The notes: generated by a model not told the origin, from the letters alone. 64,000 bases of DNA from Dolomedes plantarius (GCA_907164885.2 OU015496.1:103196325-103260324), one strand, 5' to 3'. Shown: positions 1 to 13,162, numbered from the stretch's first letter. Numbers and translations: made by a program.

Positions 1-1
1 G

Positions 2-322
2 AAAAACAAATGTGAACTTAGTTCACAGCACAAGTGGTCTGCTTTGAAACACCTGGAGAATGAAGATATGTTGATTTTTAACACATGGAAAAGTATTCCT
101 GACTCATATAATCAGCTGAAAAAACTAGCATTTGCTGTTCTTTCCTTATTCGGGTCTACATATTCATGCGAACAATCATTTTCAAGCATGAACCTTATCA
201 AGAATAAATTGAGAAGTCGTCTTATTCATGAGAACCTGGAATCGTGCCTAACATTAAAAACAACATACAAACCTGACTTACCCAAACTTTCCAAGGAGAT
301 GCAAGGCCATTGTTCACATTAG
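2..322 (+). CDS. hAT-family transposase, C-terminal part (cut by left edge)
   Basis: The frame is open from base 2 to a TAG at 320-322 and has no start codon in the window, so it is the 3' end of a longer ORF. It encodes the hAT dimerisation (hATC) region: a W-K-S-I-P segment, then LAFAVLSLFGSTYSCEQSFS, then NKLRSRLIHENLESCLTLK. The LFGSTYxCExxFSxM block is diagnostic of hAT transposases, including the ZBED5/GTF2IRD2-like domesticated branch. The BED finger and the catalytic D-D-E residues would lie to the left, outside the window. No stop or frameshift is visible in this part, so it may be a fairly young copy or a 3' exon of a domesticated gene. No hAT terminal repeat or 8-bp duplication was found just downstream. 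The family call is firm; activity cannot be judged. Confidence 0.85.
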   Translation, partial: KNKCELSSQHKWSALKHLENEDMLIFNTWKSIPDSYNQLKKLAFAVLSLFGSTYSCEQSFSSMNLIKNKLRSRLIHENLESCLTLKTTYKPDLPKLSKEMQGHCSH

Positions 323-481
323 TGTTTGTCAGTTATTGTCATGATTTAATTTTATGGATACCTTACAATTTTATTTTATCAATAATATAGTTATTAAGTT
401 TGATATCATATTTTATTCAACACGCCTATAGTTTAACTAAGACTTAAAACTTTAAGTAAAGTTTATTAAGTTAATCTTAGG

Positions 482-700
482 GAACGTTGTGGAGTGAAAG
501 AAGATGTAGTGTCGAGGATTGAGAAAGGTATATTGAGATGATTTGGACATACAGAGAGGATGAACGAAAGGAGATAGACCAAATAAGTATACAAGACGAG
601 TGAGGATGGGAGAGTTGGAAGGGGTCAACCTCAGCGAACGTACCTCAATCAGGTTGAGGACGTTTTTAGCAGAGGCCAGCTTAGGAATATTCTAATTAAG
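482..700 (+). pseudogene. Non-LTR retrotransposon (LINE) C-terminal fragment
   Basis: One frame of 73 codons reads ERCGVKEDVVSRIEKGILR, stop, FGHTERMNERR, stop, TK, stop, VYKTSEDGRVGRGQPQRTYL, then NQVEDVFSRGQLRN. This is the usual tail after the reverse-transcriptase domain of animal LINEs, where the common form is I-L-R-W-F-G-H-x-E-R-M followed by G-R-x-G-R-G-x-P-R-x-x-x-x-x-Q. The first stop is a TGA exactly where the conserved Trp (TGG) belongs, and there are two more. No frameshift is needed. No 5' part, target duplication or poly-A tail is visible. It is a dead fragment lying 160 bp after the hAT ORF on the same strand, with no functional link implied. Confidence 0.75.
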
Positions 701-2966
701 TTAATAACAATGTACCAAACTATATAGCTTAAGTTTTAAAAATTTGGCTCTCAAAGGGAATTTCAATCGTTGTACTGTTGATATTTGGCTCTGTTGACTA
801 ATGAGTTTGCCGACCACTGACCTATACGAACTACTAGGCTAGAGTACTTAATGTGATTACAAAACTTTGAAAAAAAAAAAATAAAGGTATGACCTAGTGG
901 ATTTTACCACTAGAAACATCTCCTTTTTCTGGCAAGAAAGGCTAAAAATATGAAAATCGATAATTTTGACTTAGTGTATTTCACTTGTAACCCCACGATT
1001 ATGTCGTACCATAAACTCAAATGCAATACATCCAATAATGGTTGCTATCACCACACGCTTTCTCGGGAGTATGACGTAGCACGTAGGGACACGGATGCTG
1101 AAATATAAAGGTCGCTTTCTGTACGTTGCTGTCATTTAGGTAATGACCTTTGAGAGGTGCTGAAAGATGTTTCTTCATTCTGGGCTTGTCTTTGTGCTTC
1201 AGTGTTTGAAGTTGTCTAAGAACTTTAGAAGTCGCAGCGTGACCAGATATCGCTTTCAAATTACGAAAAGTGGAAGAGAAGTACACGTCCGAGATTTTAT
1301 AACACTTCGTGGCTATGGTAGGATGACTTGAATGAAGAGTCAATTTGACCTACATATTACGCTATATGAGGGCTAGTCAGAGTCAAACTGTCGCTACGAC
1401 TTCACATTTGAGTCTCTCGGTGAGAGTCCTCTAAATGCCACATGGAGACTGCTAAATTGTGCGATCGAAAGTCGGTGACCGTTGTACCTTTAGTTAGTGT
1501 GTCTCGTTGCGTTATCATTTCAACGGCTACAAGACTGTCTTAAGTTTTTAGGGTATAGGTTCAGAGGATCTAGTTCAGCTCAAAGAGTAAGTTCAGTTTC
1601 GGTTCAAAGTTTTTATTTAAAGGTATTGAGTTGAAAATTGAAATTCTGTTAAAAATACGACTGAGAAAGACTGAAAAGATAGACACTGTAAAAGATAAAA
1701 TGTAAGTTTTAATTCTGGGAAAACTGACAAAAAAGATATGTCAAAGCATTAAAAATCCATGGCTAAAATGGTTGCCAAGGCAGAAGAGGAATTTTTTAAT
1801 TTTAATTTATCATAGCAAATTTCTTACGAATGTATTGTGCTAAGTGTTCGCAAAGTCCATACCTGTCTTATTTTCTTTATTTTTTATAAAGATCATCTCA
1901 ATATTTTTCCTTGAAGTCCATGTGTTATGGTTACAAAGAAATCAACAGTACAAGCAAGAATTCAAATTCGAGAAAATATTCTAAAATATTACAAATTACT
2001 TTTATTTTATTTCAGTTGTGACTACTTATTGTTAATGCATACAAAATATAAATTTTATAAATTATATTTCTTCTCATGGTTAATAACACATATTTTCATA
2101 GTAGATCTGTACTAACGTTGCAAAAAAAAAGTTTGTGATAAGTTCACACATAAGAGAAACATTTTTAAATGACAATTTCAATTTCCGTTTCATACACAAA
2201 CAATAAATTTCTTTATATATATACTTATACACATAATCTTCCTTTTAAATTCTTTTTTGCAACTCGCACCACAAAATATCCCAGTTATAATAGTATTAGA
2301 GAAGCAAAAAGAAAAATAAATTAATATAAATTTCTCTGACATCCCTTTCAATATCAAATAAATATAACACAAGAGTTTTCTGAGGAACTATAGAATAAAA
2401 TTCGAGATGCTATACTTAAAAAAAAGAAGAAAATAAAGCCTTGCTTTCAAACTCCATAAAATAAATTGTATCAATAGTATGAGGAAGACATCTTAAAAGG
2501 AACGTCCCTGCAGCTATGTATTTAGCTAACGTATAGTTAAAACCACCCAACTTAGGGAATAAAAAGGACAAATAATGCGTGTGTGGGGGTGGTGAGTGTG
2601 TTAGAGGGAGGGGGGAGTTACGCCAGGTCCAACTTATCTCGTCATCAAAATTGAATTGCCGAAGATATTCGCCATACGTCTAGCTGGATGGGTTTCACTC
2701 AAAATACGTAATAAATCATCCCTTGTAATAGATCCCGAATACAAGTAGCAAAAGGTACAAGGAAAATACACTTTTGTGTGGGGGAGGTTTTTAGAGTCAA
2801 TGAAAAACTGCAGAGTTTTTTTTTCAAACTGAGTGAATAACCCTTTTTTTCAAATTTTTATTTCTGCTTCCATTTTTGAGAAAAAAAAAGTGTTCTTGCA
2901 TTTGATGAAAGGTAGTTTATTTTATTTAATACACATCACATTAACACATCATTGATCGCTACCGAG
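701..2966. other. No recognisable gene
   Basis: AT-rich DNA with scattered stops. A 108-codon minus-strand ORF at 1017-1343 shows no motif I recognise. A GT/purine-rich patch lies at about 2578-2625. I see no repeat with defined ends. Confidence 0.6.
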
Positions 2967-2969
2967 TAA

Positions 2970-3145
2970 GGGCCTGTTCACATAGGAGTCCGTTGCGGAG
3001 CGTTAAAGTATTTAAATATATTTAACCAATGACAAACCTCCAAACGATTAGCAATGAAATTTTTAACGCCTCTGATTGGTTTATTTTCGTATCAACGTCG
3101 TCTTTTCCTTAACGCTACGCAACGGACTCCTATGTGAACATGCCC
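2970..3145. mobile_element. PIF/Harbinger-type MITE, 176 bp
   Basis: The ends are inverted repeats of about 38 bp: left GGGCCTGTTCACATAGGAGT continuing into CCGTTGCGGAGCG, and right, reverse-complemented, GGGCATGTTCACATAGGAGT continuing into CCGTTGCGTAGCG. TAA flanks both sides (2967-2969 and 3146-3148), the 3-bp target duplication typical of PIF/Harbinger elements. There is no coding capacity. Its GGGCCTGT-CACA-GG end resembles the end of the TTA-flanked MITE at 58474-58687, so the two may share a mobiliser. Confidence 0.85.
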
Positions 3146-3390
3146 TAAAGCCGTGATTTTACGCTCAAATATAGAAGATAATTTCGGATAAAGGAAAATC
3201 ATATTGGAGAAATTTTTCATCAACTTAACATCGCTTTACTTGAAAACTAACTTTACTATGACCTGTATAAGGTTCAGACAAATCCTCCCATTTTTCTGAT
3301 TTAAACGGTTTATAAAGAAAAGAGATTTCAGAAAATAAAAATACTGAACTTAATTTCAAAATTTCAGTCTTTGCCTGTGACTTGCATATG

Positions 3391-3819
3391 TAGGGTGATT
3401 CAAAACTTCATGTACAAAACTTTTAGGGGAGGTAGAAAACTCAACAACAAAACAGAATCGCATAGGACTCTATGACCGGAAACGCAAACCTGACGCTGAA
3501 GGTCGCTGTTTACTAATCGGACCACCCCACAGTATGGCCGGAAATAACGCATTTTTCTGGATAAGGTAGAAAACTCAAAAACAAAACAGAATCACATAGG
3601 AATGTATCACTGGAAACGCAAAACTGATCAGCTAGAGGATAAACGAAGATGCAAAAATGTTGGCTTTTCATTTCTTCATCTTCAAGTAAATGATTAAGTA
3701 AACGGCTCCCTCCAGCGTCAGGTTTGCGTTTCCGGTAATACATTCCTGAGTGATTCTGTTTTGTTTTTGAGTTTTCTAACTCCCCTAAAAGTTTGTACAT
3801 GGAGTTTTGAATCACCCTG
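3391..3819. mobile_element. Mariner/Tc1-type non-autonomous foldback element, 429 bp
   Basis: Inverted arms of about 115 bp begin with (C/T)AGGGTGATTCAAAACT and match closely through AACTTTTAGGGGAG, AAAACTCAA, AACAAAACAGAATC and CGGAAACGCAAACCTGACGC. CAGGGTG is a classic mariner-superfamily terminus. The right flank is TA and the left is TG, a likely decayed TA duplication. Part of the arm (GGTAGAAAACTCAA onward) occurs a third time inside, at about 3565-3630, so the element carries an internal duplication. No transposase is present, and the 100-codon minus-strand ORF inside is just arm sequence. Confidence 0.8.
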
Positions 3820-3821
3820 TA

Positions 3822-6650
3822 TATTTAAATAATATAGCCAGTCAACAAAATGTGAACAGCCGTTCTTTTAATTTATTTACTTGTGTGGCTTGAAACAGTT
3901 ATATGTTGTAAAATATCAAGGCTTTTCAGCATATGTTAAAAATTACATGGCGAGAATAGACCTCAAATATTTCCCTACCTGCTCTTGATAAATAAATATA
4001 TTTTATCTACAACAATTCCCGGTGTGGTATAAAACTGAAATTTTAGATAACGAGACATTAAGGGAACGTCCGAATTTCTTCACGGTAGTATGGAAATGAT
4101 GTATTATTATACCGTCACTGGAATTTTCAAAGAGTATATCTTTACCATTGTAGTATTCCACAGGAATTTTTATGACTGGATTGTAATAATGGTCACAGTG
4201 ACGTCATTTGTATATGTAAAGAATACCTATTTTGTTTGGAAGTACTTACATTCTAGACATGAATGATTTTTTTTCTGTATTTCGGATTTTTTATGATGTC
4301 TCTCTTTATATTGAACTTAATCTGGTTATGTATGACGATTCTTTAAAAAATAATTTTTAAAACCTGTCTATTGCAAAAGAGGGGAATATAGCTGCTTAAA
4401 TTCAAATAATTCTTTAAAGAGAACCTATTTCATAGTATGTCATTCATTACCACAGAAATATAGTTTCTGCATGAACCAATGTTGTTCGTAGTTCTTTATT
4501 ACATTTTAACTCCCGAAATGATGTAATAGAAATTTAACCACGGAGAAATTTTATCAGAGGCCTTGGGAATAGAGGTAGAAGCTGTTAGCTAAGAAAACCT
4601 GCTGTAGGAAATGAGTGAGAACTGCAAGATTTCAAATGAGGCTTAAATTGTATCAGAAGGTTGATTTAACGCCATTATTCTGTTGTGTGTAGTGCATAAA
4701 AATTCAGCTCTGGAGTTTAAAGCATCATCAAATTCGAGTTCTTTTTTTCGACATTTTTATAAAGAAAGCAAAAACAGAAACGGGAAGAAACATTGCAGAA
4801 GTATAGGAACAATGCAATAAATATGACAAGTTTGTAAGTTTATTAAACATTTGTTGATACTTCTATATTTGATGTTAAAAAGCACCGTAAATCAAAAATT
4901 ACCAAACTGTCACTCATCCTGATTATGGAATAATTTCTAAGCATTTATTTAAAAAGTAGTGAAAATTAATACTTGCTCCTCGTATTCACGTCTGTAATCA
5001 AAATATTACTTTTAGACCCCATGGTGATCTAAACTTTAAATTTATTTTCATATTTATTTTCACACGATAATATTACGCCACAGGAAAATAGTTTATTTTA
5101 ATGTACTGTGACATTATACATATTAATGTACTTACATCTATTACATTAACTAAATTTTTCAGATTCTCTCTCTAATTCGATTTAATGAGGTATGAAAACT
5201 GAGAATGAAAAATGTTACGGCAGTATGCGTTTACTTATAGAAACAGAGTCGAAGTAATTTTTGTAAACCTTAACAGCGTATGCCGTGCAAACTTAATTTC
5301 CTTTCTGTCTGCAGCAATCGCAATGAATGAGAATTTAAGTTTTGTTAAATAACTAAAAAGCTTTTATTTCCGAACACTTTAATTGCCTTCACAAAATACA
5401 TAGCGTAAAGAAATTACTACCCTATACTACATGCTCTGAAATGTACTTTACGATTGGAAATTAAAGAACAGCATTAATCATCGGTAGTTTGACTCGAGAC
5501 TCGTAGCTGAAAAACGTGGTTCATTCATTTTGAATTAAACACTTTATTTGTAGTGGTATTTACAGCACTTTTGGATTTGACCCCAAATGCTGCCTTAATA
5601 AATCAAGCACTATACTTTTCAAGACAAGAACTCCATCTACACACAAACTCGAAAGGTTAAAAATTTAAAAAAAGAAATCTTCCAGGCGATTATTTCACAT
5701 TAGGAAACGTTTTCTTAAATGCCGTTAGTGAAAGATTAATGATTATTTAGGAAACTTTCTAGTTTCGTTAAAAATATTTTTCCGCAATTAAATGCAAGTT
5801 AGAAATGCGAGGTAAAATGTTACTGCGCGAAAAGCTGGTTGGATTTTAAGAAAACGTGCTCGCGAGAAAATTAAATTTTAAGGAGACTGGAAGGATATTA
5901 ATCGTTGTGATTCCATTCTTGTATTGGCTGTGTTTCAATTACAATCGCGTTTTCATGTAACTACAAATACTTGGCTATTAAGAAATTAGTTTTATATTTC
6001 CCCGTACCACTTTATGTATGTTGAATTCTCCCATCATTAGATAGATAAAGATACAAAATCCAAATCTTAGAACTTTTAATTTTTTTTTACCATTGGTTAG
6101 TTCCTTCCTTTGTTTTTCCAAAATCTATTGGCACTGTCAAAACTAAATAATTAAGACTAAGAATATTAAAATGCAATAATAAATAAGTTAATTAGCATTT
6201 AATATAAATAGTGGTAATATATTAAACAGTGAACAGTTTAATATTTAATAGTAATATCAAAAATAAAATTATCTATCATTTAATAAAAATTTTGGCCCTG
6301 CGGAAAAACAGAAATATCGTAAACAGATTTAAATTGTTTCGGTTTTAATGTTGTGTAATTATCTCTTAAATCTATATATTTTTGTGCATTGAGGAGTCTA
6401 TAAATAAAGCCGAAAAATACCAGTGTCTCCCCACTAAGCACATATAAAAAGGTTATTTACTGTTTTGACCACCAGGGGTTAGAAATTTTTAATTTGTCAG
6501 ACTTCATTACGTTATATTTCAGCCACCATTTCATTGGATAAGGATTGTGGGAGTTGTTCCATACATTGGTGTGCAAAACTGCAGGAACATCATTTTTTGT
6601 AAAGGTTGCAAACTAAAAGTTAAATGCAACAACTCACGACGATTTCCTCT
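3822..6650. other. No recognisable gene or element
   Basis: Very AT-rich sequence with no ORF above 60 codons. I see no terminal repeats, tandem arrays or RNA-like features. Confidence 0.6.
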
Positions 6651-6839
6651 ACCGGGTGTTTTAAGTAGAAAGCAAGTGAATATTTAAGTTTTGAAATCGT
6701 GACCCCACAGGTGGTATTATAGATAATAAACGATAAAAGCAGAATTTAGGGAATTCTCTCCGAATTTCCGAACAGTTTGTACTATCGTGACAGACGTTCA
6801 GTGAGTTTCGTTTCGTATTTCAGACCACGAAATTTCCAC

Positions 6840-7310
6840 TAGCACACATTTGGACTATTTTACACGCGGTAGAATCAGTGGGAAGCTGGAAGGAGGGCGA
6901 AGTTCAATGTTTCTCCAAGTGCAGTCTCTCGGATATGAACGGTGTTCCAAACGACTTATTAAGCTGTGCTAAGAGCTGGAGGTGGGAGGCCGCAAAAAGC
7001 AACGTACAATGATGACCTCTGTATCGTTTTACAGGCTATGAGAAATCCTCGGCATACAGCGGCAGCCGTTGCAAAGCAGCTGTTGAGCAGTTCCGAGCGC
7101 CAGGCTTCGCAGTTACAGGGAGCAGACTATTCTTTCGAAGTGAAATGTTTGCCGGCCAGCCCATGCATTGTGTACTGTTGAAACTTGGCCATCGGCGCCA
7201 CCGTCTGCAGTGGTGAGAAGGGCACAAGAGCTGCACTTCAGTGTAGTGTGGGGAACATTCTCTTTACAGCAGTGACATAAAAACTCAGTTATACATACAA
7301 TCCAATGTCT
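6840..7310 (+). pseudogene. Tc1-family transposase, N-terminal half, decayed
   Basis: Pieces of the Tc1 DNA-binding region can be followed across shifting frames: GRISGKLEGGRS-like text, then DDLCIVLQAMRNPRHTAAAV with AKQLLS following (about 7012-7090), then SEMFAGQPMHCVLLKLGHRR with HRLQW (about 7137-7212), then WGNILFT (about 7249-7272). This matches the Tc1 order of paired-like HTH, the R-N-x-x-x-T-A motif, A-R-R-P-x-L-x-x-x-H-R-x-x-R-L-x-W, and the stretch before the first catalytic Asp. The expected F-T-D-E-S reads FTAVT, so the first catalytic Asp is gone. The catalytic second half is absent. No terminal repeats were found. Confidence 0.6.
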
Positions 7311-7549
7311 AATCCTGTGGTCAGAACTGTCATTAGGTACGCAAATATCTAAGTTTTAATACCTTATAAGGTAACTACTTCCAACTCTAAAACTGCAAGG
7401 TGTTTCTTTGTTCATGGGACATTTTTAGATCAATGCTCGCATGAGAGAAAATATAAAAATTACGAAAAGTTTAAAGGCATCCAAACAATTCGTAATTTAT
7501 CTGACCAGTTATGCATTTAATCAAGTGAGTGAGTCAGAAATACTTTTTT

Positions 7550-7552
<3 letters not shown>

Positions 7553-7605
<53 letters not shown>
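7553..7605. repeat. (TA)n(TG)n microsatellite
   Basis: About 32 bases of TA followed by about 20 bases of TG. Confidence 0.95.
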
Positions 7606-8699
7606 AAAGACATTTAACAATACGTCTTTAGTCAGTTGAATATTTTCAAAATTCCAATATTTTAACAGCTTAAATCACATAGAAAAGTATTACTTCCTCA
7701 AGAAAACTGTAAATAAACCTGCAAGGGAAAAAAAACCTTGAAATGGAAACAAAACCTCGTTACAAACACATTTACGCTCTTCCGTGCTATTTGTTTTATT
7801 CCACATTGCGCAAATTAAAGTCTACGCATTCAAAGAATCACTTAAATGGATGTTCAAAGATAGTTTACAAATCTCCGACACATCACTCCTCGGAATGTAG
7901 TAAAATTAATTACAAAGCTATTAACGGAAGATCGATCAAGCTGTAAATGTTTTATGGCTATTAAACTGCCGTGACGTTAGGGCTAAACAAGGAATTGAAT
8001 GGGGAGATAAAAGGCATCGTATCTACGTGTTGAGACGAAAGATGTTGTCTCTTACGATCGGAGTGGATATTGAAATGCATATCCAAAATTCTTGTAGAAT
8101 TTATGACACAATTATTTTATTTTAATCATAAAGAGGCTGACCAACTTTAAAATGTTATTCCGATATAAGGGAAATGATGTTTAGATCTTTAAACAGGTGC
8201 TAAGATTAATTTGGTGTTATTGATTGAGATGTTCGATAGCGTTGTATTGCATTTATATGAAGGCCTTATTTGAATAATGGGTCAACTTCATTTAAAAAAA
8301 AGAGGTTGTGTTAGCCTCACATTCATGTACATTCAAGTCATTTCTATCTTATTTTAATACTGGTACACCGCCAGCTTATTTCTGCTGCTAATAGAGGGTA
8401 TTACAAATCAGACTTCAGCAATCATTTCTCAGCACTCATTAGACTATTCTATTATTCGATTCTATTATTCGATTCTGTATTTAAAAATGAACAAAAATGG
8501 AGTTGGCCCACTATTTAAATAAGACTTTTATATAAAGTTCAGTGTAGTATCGGTTCAGTACGGAAAATGTTTTCTATATAAAATCGTTTACAACATAATT
8601 CATTTTAAAAACGAGAAAGAAATCCAAAAAACAAACATTTCTTATAAACCAAGCTTATAATAAATAAACAACAGAAATTAATTTATAATAAAGTCTGCG
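7606..8699. other. No recognisable gene
   Basis: AT-rich. A 67-codon ORF at 7743-7946 has no recognisable motif. A 15-bp direct repeat (ATTCGATTCTATT type) lies at about 8452-8476. Confidence 0.6.
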
Positions 8700-8704
8700 A
8701 AGGC

Positions 8705-8800
8705 TGGGAGGTCCACGGGTAATCAATAAGTATATTCACCGCCAGGTTATGTGTTTGATTCTCGCATGTCCAGGGACAAGGCTGAAAATAGGGAGATCCG
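8705..8800 (+). mobile_element. Possible degenerate tRNA-derived SINE head
   Basis: GGCTGGGAGGTCCACGGGTAA followed about 40 bases later by GTTATGTGTTTGATTCTCGC could be worn A and B boxes of a tRNA-type Pol III promoter. Neither box is canonical and there is no tail or target duplication, so this is tentative. Confidence 0.25.
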
Positions 8801-10102
8801 TTGCCTCACCTATATGCTGCTCCTATAATATCCGTATTAACCATCCCATAATATCCTATCATGATATCCGTATTAAAAAAAGACATTTTGTCTTCCGAAA
8901 CCCATAAAATAGATTGACACGTCAGTGTGGAGGTAAGCATAGCGAGGCTACTCGAGTATGAATAGTTAATTTTGAATTTAAAAATTGGCACATCCTCAAA
9001 TATTATAAAACTTTTTCTGTCATTTTGGGCCTTACGTTCAAATAAAATGACCTCAAGATATTAGTTATTGGAGGAGATATTTGATAACAATTCGAAACCT
9101 AACCAAATTCTAGACTTTATCTAGATTTTGGTTGGTTCAGAATAATTAAATACTTTATTTTCCTAATGATTCTAAAAGTTCATAATTTTTTTACACTTTG
9201 ATTGATAATTATAATATTAATTTAATATATAATTTGGGAAGGCACACTAGCCGCTTAAAGTGGCAAAATCCTGTTGACGAATCAGTCCCTTTTCTAGGTA
9301 TTAATTTTTTCCTGAGGAAATAGCGAAAGTTTAGCGAGAAATTAAAAAACTATTATAAAAAACGTAGTTAAAAAACCTAAAGGAAAACCGTCTCACAAAA
9401 ACAATGTATATATATCAATTGCCCTTTAAGAAGTAAAGCCTACAGAAAAATGATAAATTGCATGGATTGTTTTGAGAGATTATCTTTTGCTAAAGAAAGT
9501 GGTAAATAGACAGATGTAGTTTGAAACAGAATTGGAACAAACGAAAATGGTGCAAAGGAATAAAGAATAAGTAAAAAGGTGATTTTATTCCATAATATAA
9601 AACGATAATAGCTGTTTTTAAGACTTTTGTTATGAAAAACCAGGAAATGCTTGCGATGAAACCACAATATATTTGAGGAAAATATATTTGAGGAATAATG
9701 GTCAAAATTTTATAAACTAAAATTGTTACGGATTAGTTTGGTGATGGAAATTCTTTTTTCTTTTCTTATTAATTTTCTTTCACTGGCTGAACATGAACTA
9801 ATGCCAGAAATTTTTCATATGGCAATCTTTTCATTCCGTTGAAATTGTTAGTGCTTAAAAATATTCCTGTAGCAATTTTTCTATGCTATTGCTCTTTGTT
9901 TTCTTAATATTATTTCTTACATTTAAGAGCAGTATACTGCATAGTTGTTCGTATAAGCGCTGTTTTCCTGGCTACTTTCCCATTTACATGATTAGGAAAA
10001 CGACATTCGATGCGATTATACAATTCTGTACATCACTTCACGATCGGGAAATTGAAACAAAAATACATTTTTGTTTTAGCTTCCTGATTGTGAGGTATAT
10101 TT
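8801..10102. other. No recognisable gene
   Basis: AT-rich. Overlapping minus-strand ORFs of 71-75 codons at 9440-9705 show no family motif. Confidence 0.6.
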
Positions 10103-10116
10103 CTCTCTCTCTCTCT

Positions 10117-10180
<64 letters not shown>
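10103..10180. repeat. Compound (CT)n(TA)n(TATC)n(TA)n microsatellite
   Basis: CT repeats to 10118, TA to 10150, four or five TATC units to 10168, then TA. The 131-codon plus-strand ORF crossing it (9883-10278) is translated microsatellite and low-complexity sequence. Confidence 0.95.
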
Positions 10181-11459
10181 AAGGGGCTCATCACACATCT
10201 CGCTTAATAAACTCATTCAGTGAGTTTCTAAACCTACAAAAGCAGGTGAATATACCTGTTTGCGGAAGTGGATTGTAGGACCCATTTTCCAATGTGGCTT
10301 GAAATTCTCACCATATCATAGTTTTCCTATACAGCGGATTTCTACGCGGGGAAGTGAGTTCTTCTATCAACTTTATTTTTCTCTGTGCTTATACTAAACT
10401 TGAGCATGTTTTAATTATATACGTACGACTATGCTTAGTATAGAAATTTTGTTTCAAAACCCTTTGAAGTAAAAAAAAACCACAAATAAATAAATCTCAA
10501 AACAACTATTTTATTAGAATTTATATGTTCAGAAATGAACAAATTTCAGATTTATTAATTAGTACCACGTATTATCTCCAAACGAATAAAACAACCTGAT
10601 AAAAAGATTTCTTTTGATGTAGTCTTAAGGATAAAAAAAAATTACATTTTTCAGCGAGGTATAAAAAAACTCCCCACCTTTTCTCAACTTTATTCTGCTG
10701 GATCAGATGGAGTTTTACTCCTCTTTTGATATGTCCTCGGGAGATTTTCAATTTTCTTTCATCCTTTTCCATCTGCTTTATTGAAACTCTTTTGTACATT
10801 TAACCTTTTCCGTGCAGACCAGACATTGAATCGTGACTAATTATACAGATTTTTTTTTTTGTAATATAATCCATTTTATTTTGTTATAACCTTGGGTAAA
10901 ATGGCTCAAAATAGAAATTTTCTAAGCTACGATGTGGCAATCATCCTTTAGTATAAAACGGTGCTTGCAAATTGTTTGAAGTAAAGATTTCTCCTTAATT
11001 AATTTGACGCTAATTATTCGGTTCTATTTACCTATGATACTAGAGGAAACACCATAACTTAATGTTTTGTTGAGATAGGTAATGTTTAAAAATTTAATTA
11101 GGATGATTCCTTTATATGTCGTCTCTGACGTAAAATCACTTTAAGAACGGGTGACAAATTTGATAACAAACAAACTCTCTTTTCATTTAATGAGGAATTC
11201 TAAAGTAAAAAAACTACACAAACACTTCTTTAAAGTTACATAGAAGCTTTCTTCGGGTCTTTTTTATATTTAATTTAATTTCAAATTGTAAGCTCGCGAT
11301 AATATCAAATTTCAGCTTTAGCTAATTATAATTAATTCTATGTGTTCCATAATCCAAATTTTAAACTTAACAAAACATATGAACGCATGAACACGTAACT
11401 CACTCTCTCTTTCTCTCATACATATATATTGTCATACATATACTCATAAATATACTCTC

Positions 11460-11462
<3 letters not shown>
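10181..11462. other. No recognisable gene
   Basis: AT-rich. A 75-codon minus-strand ORF at 10572-10799 is unassigned. A short CTCT-rich patch precedes the TA tract at about 11402-11417. Confidence 0.6.

Positions 11463-11527
<65 letters not shown>
11463..11527. repeat. (TA)n microsatellite
   Basis: An uninterrupted TA run of about 65 bases. Confidence 0.95.
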
Positions 11528-11530
<3 letters not shown>

Positions 11531-13162
11531 CCTCAATGAATTAATTCTATACCTTTAATGTTGTCTTTTCCTTTCTACTTTTGCTTTCGTTTCTCTTTTT
11601 GTGGCACCTAGCTAACGCTTTAGCAGATCACCCAATGTATTTTCCCGCTCAAAAGTGACTTCCCATGCAAGAAACTGATATTCCATTGTGCTGACATGTC
11701 ATTTTCAGGAATGGGTTAGACCTTTCGCTACCATCTATTCTCTCTGTTCTTTGTAAATATGTAAATAAATTTCTATTTACTTTCTGTATTTTTTTCACAA
11801 TTTAGATGACCCAAAAACTTACAAATGCTCACATACATTTGTTCAGTACATAGCGTTCAATTTAAACAGTGTTTTGTATTACCAGAATTTTAACTACTTA
11901 ATATATTTAACCAAACACATTTCAATTTAATTAATAAAATACGAAGCTTAACTAACAGCAACTGGGTTTTTTTTTCCTTTTCTCCTGGAAGATTTTCTCT
12001 GCAAGCTAAAATTAAATTTAACATCTTAAATTTCATCATCGTTTCCACAGTCGTAACTCGTTTAATTTTCTATTCCCCTCGCTCGAAGTTAAAACTTTAA
12101 ACAGCCTACAAACTCATTGACTCAGTCCCTGAGTACTTCTAATTGCGTCCCAACAGAGGTACATAGATACCTAATATATGCTTACAACACTTCTTGATAA
12201 TTTCTCTTTCATACAGACATCTCTAACCCATCGGGGAACTAAAATGTGCGAGTTATATATGGCTGCTGATGAAAAGAGAACAGAAAACTCTCTAACACAT
12301 GAGTAAAATACCCTTGCGGAGGAACTTTCAAATTAAAAGTCTTGATTAAGTTTCGTGAACTAAATCTTTTCAACACGCCCCGTGTTCATCGAGTTTCAAT
12401 TATCAGGTCCTTACATTTTATGGAGCAAAGTCATTTGTCTTTCTCCGGGTAACTCCTTCGGCGTATTCTGGTACATTATAAAAGTATATCTTGGGAAAAT
12501 TAATTTTCTCTTTTAGTGTAGCATTCTCTGTGTTTGATGGTACGTTTATAATTATAAATGGCTTTTTGAGATTTTATATAGTAAAAATTTTGAACAGTTT
12601 ATTCATCGTTTTAAAATGTCACTCAATAGTGGTTTAGAAAATTAAATTTGTTTGAAATTCTAAGGTGAAGAGATAATGAATGAATCGCAAAGTATTAAAT
12701 AACGGATATTAATAATTCCGAATACTATTTAACACTCTATAAACGAGACATCAACAACTTTTTTTCGATTTTTAATAAGAGAAATGCCCACTTCAGGGAG
12801 ATAATGAACATATATAACGCATTTAAACAGATCGTGATAAATGGATTGTCAAGAAAAATGTAATAAAGAGCACAAAAAATATCCTAATATCAGGAAGAAA
12901 TATTTTTCATAAATTTAACTAACTATATAGATTTTTATTTTAATTTTTTGTACGTAAATTTGTTATTTGATCTTACGTGTATATCTGAGTATCTAGCAAA
13001 TACATTTTTTGTGACATGCATGCAACCTAGAAAAAATAAGAAGATAGAGGGGGATTCACTCGGTGCTTTGCCACAAAAAAGCGTTATAATTTTGAAAGAG
13101 TAAAGCATTTGAAGGTGAAATTTTAATACAAAGTGCCTTACAGCTTCACAATATCGTTGATG
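11528..13162. other. No recognisable gene
   Basis: AT-rich with no long ORF, terminal repeats or tandem arrays noticed. Its right end may hold the 3' untranslated part and terminus of the transposase fragment at 13163-13315. Confidence 0.55.

Noticed and set aside
9883..10278. A 131-codon protein
   Set aside because: It runs through a compound CT/TA/TATC microsatellite.
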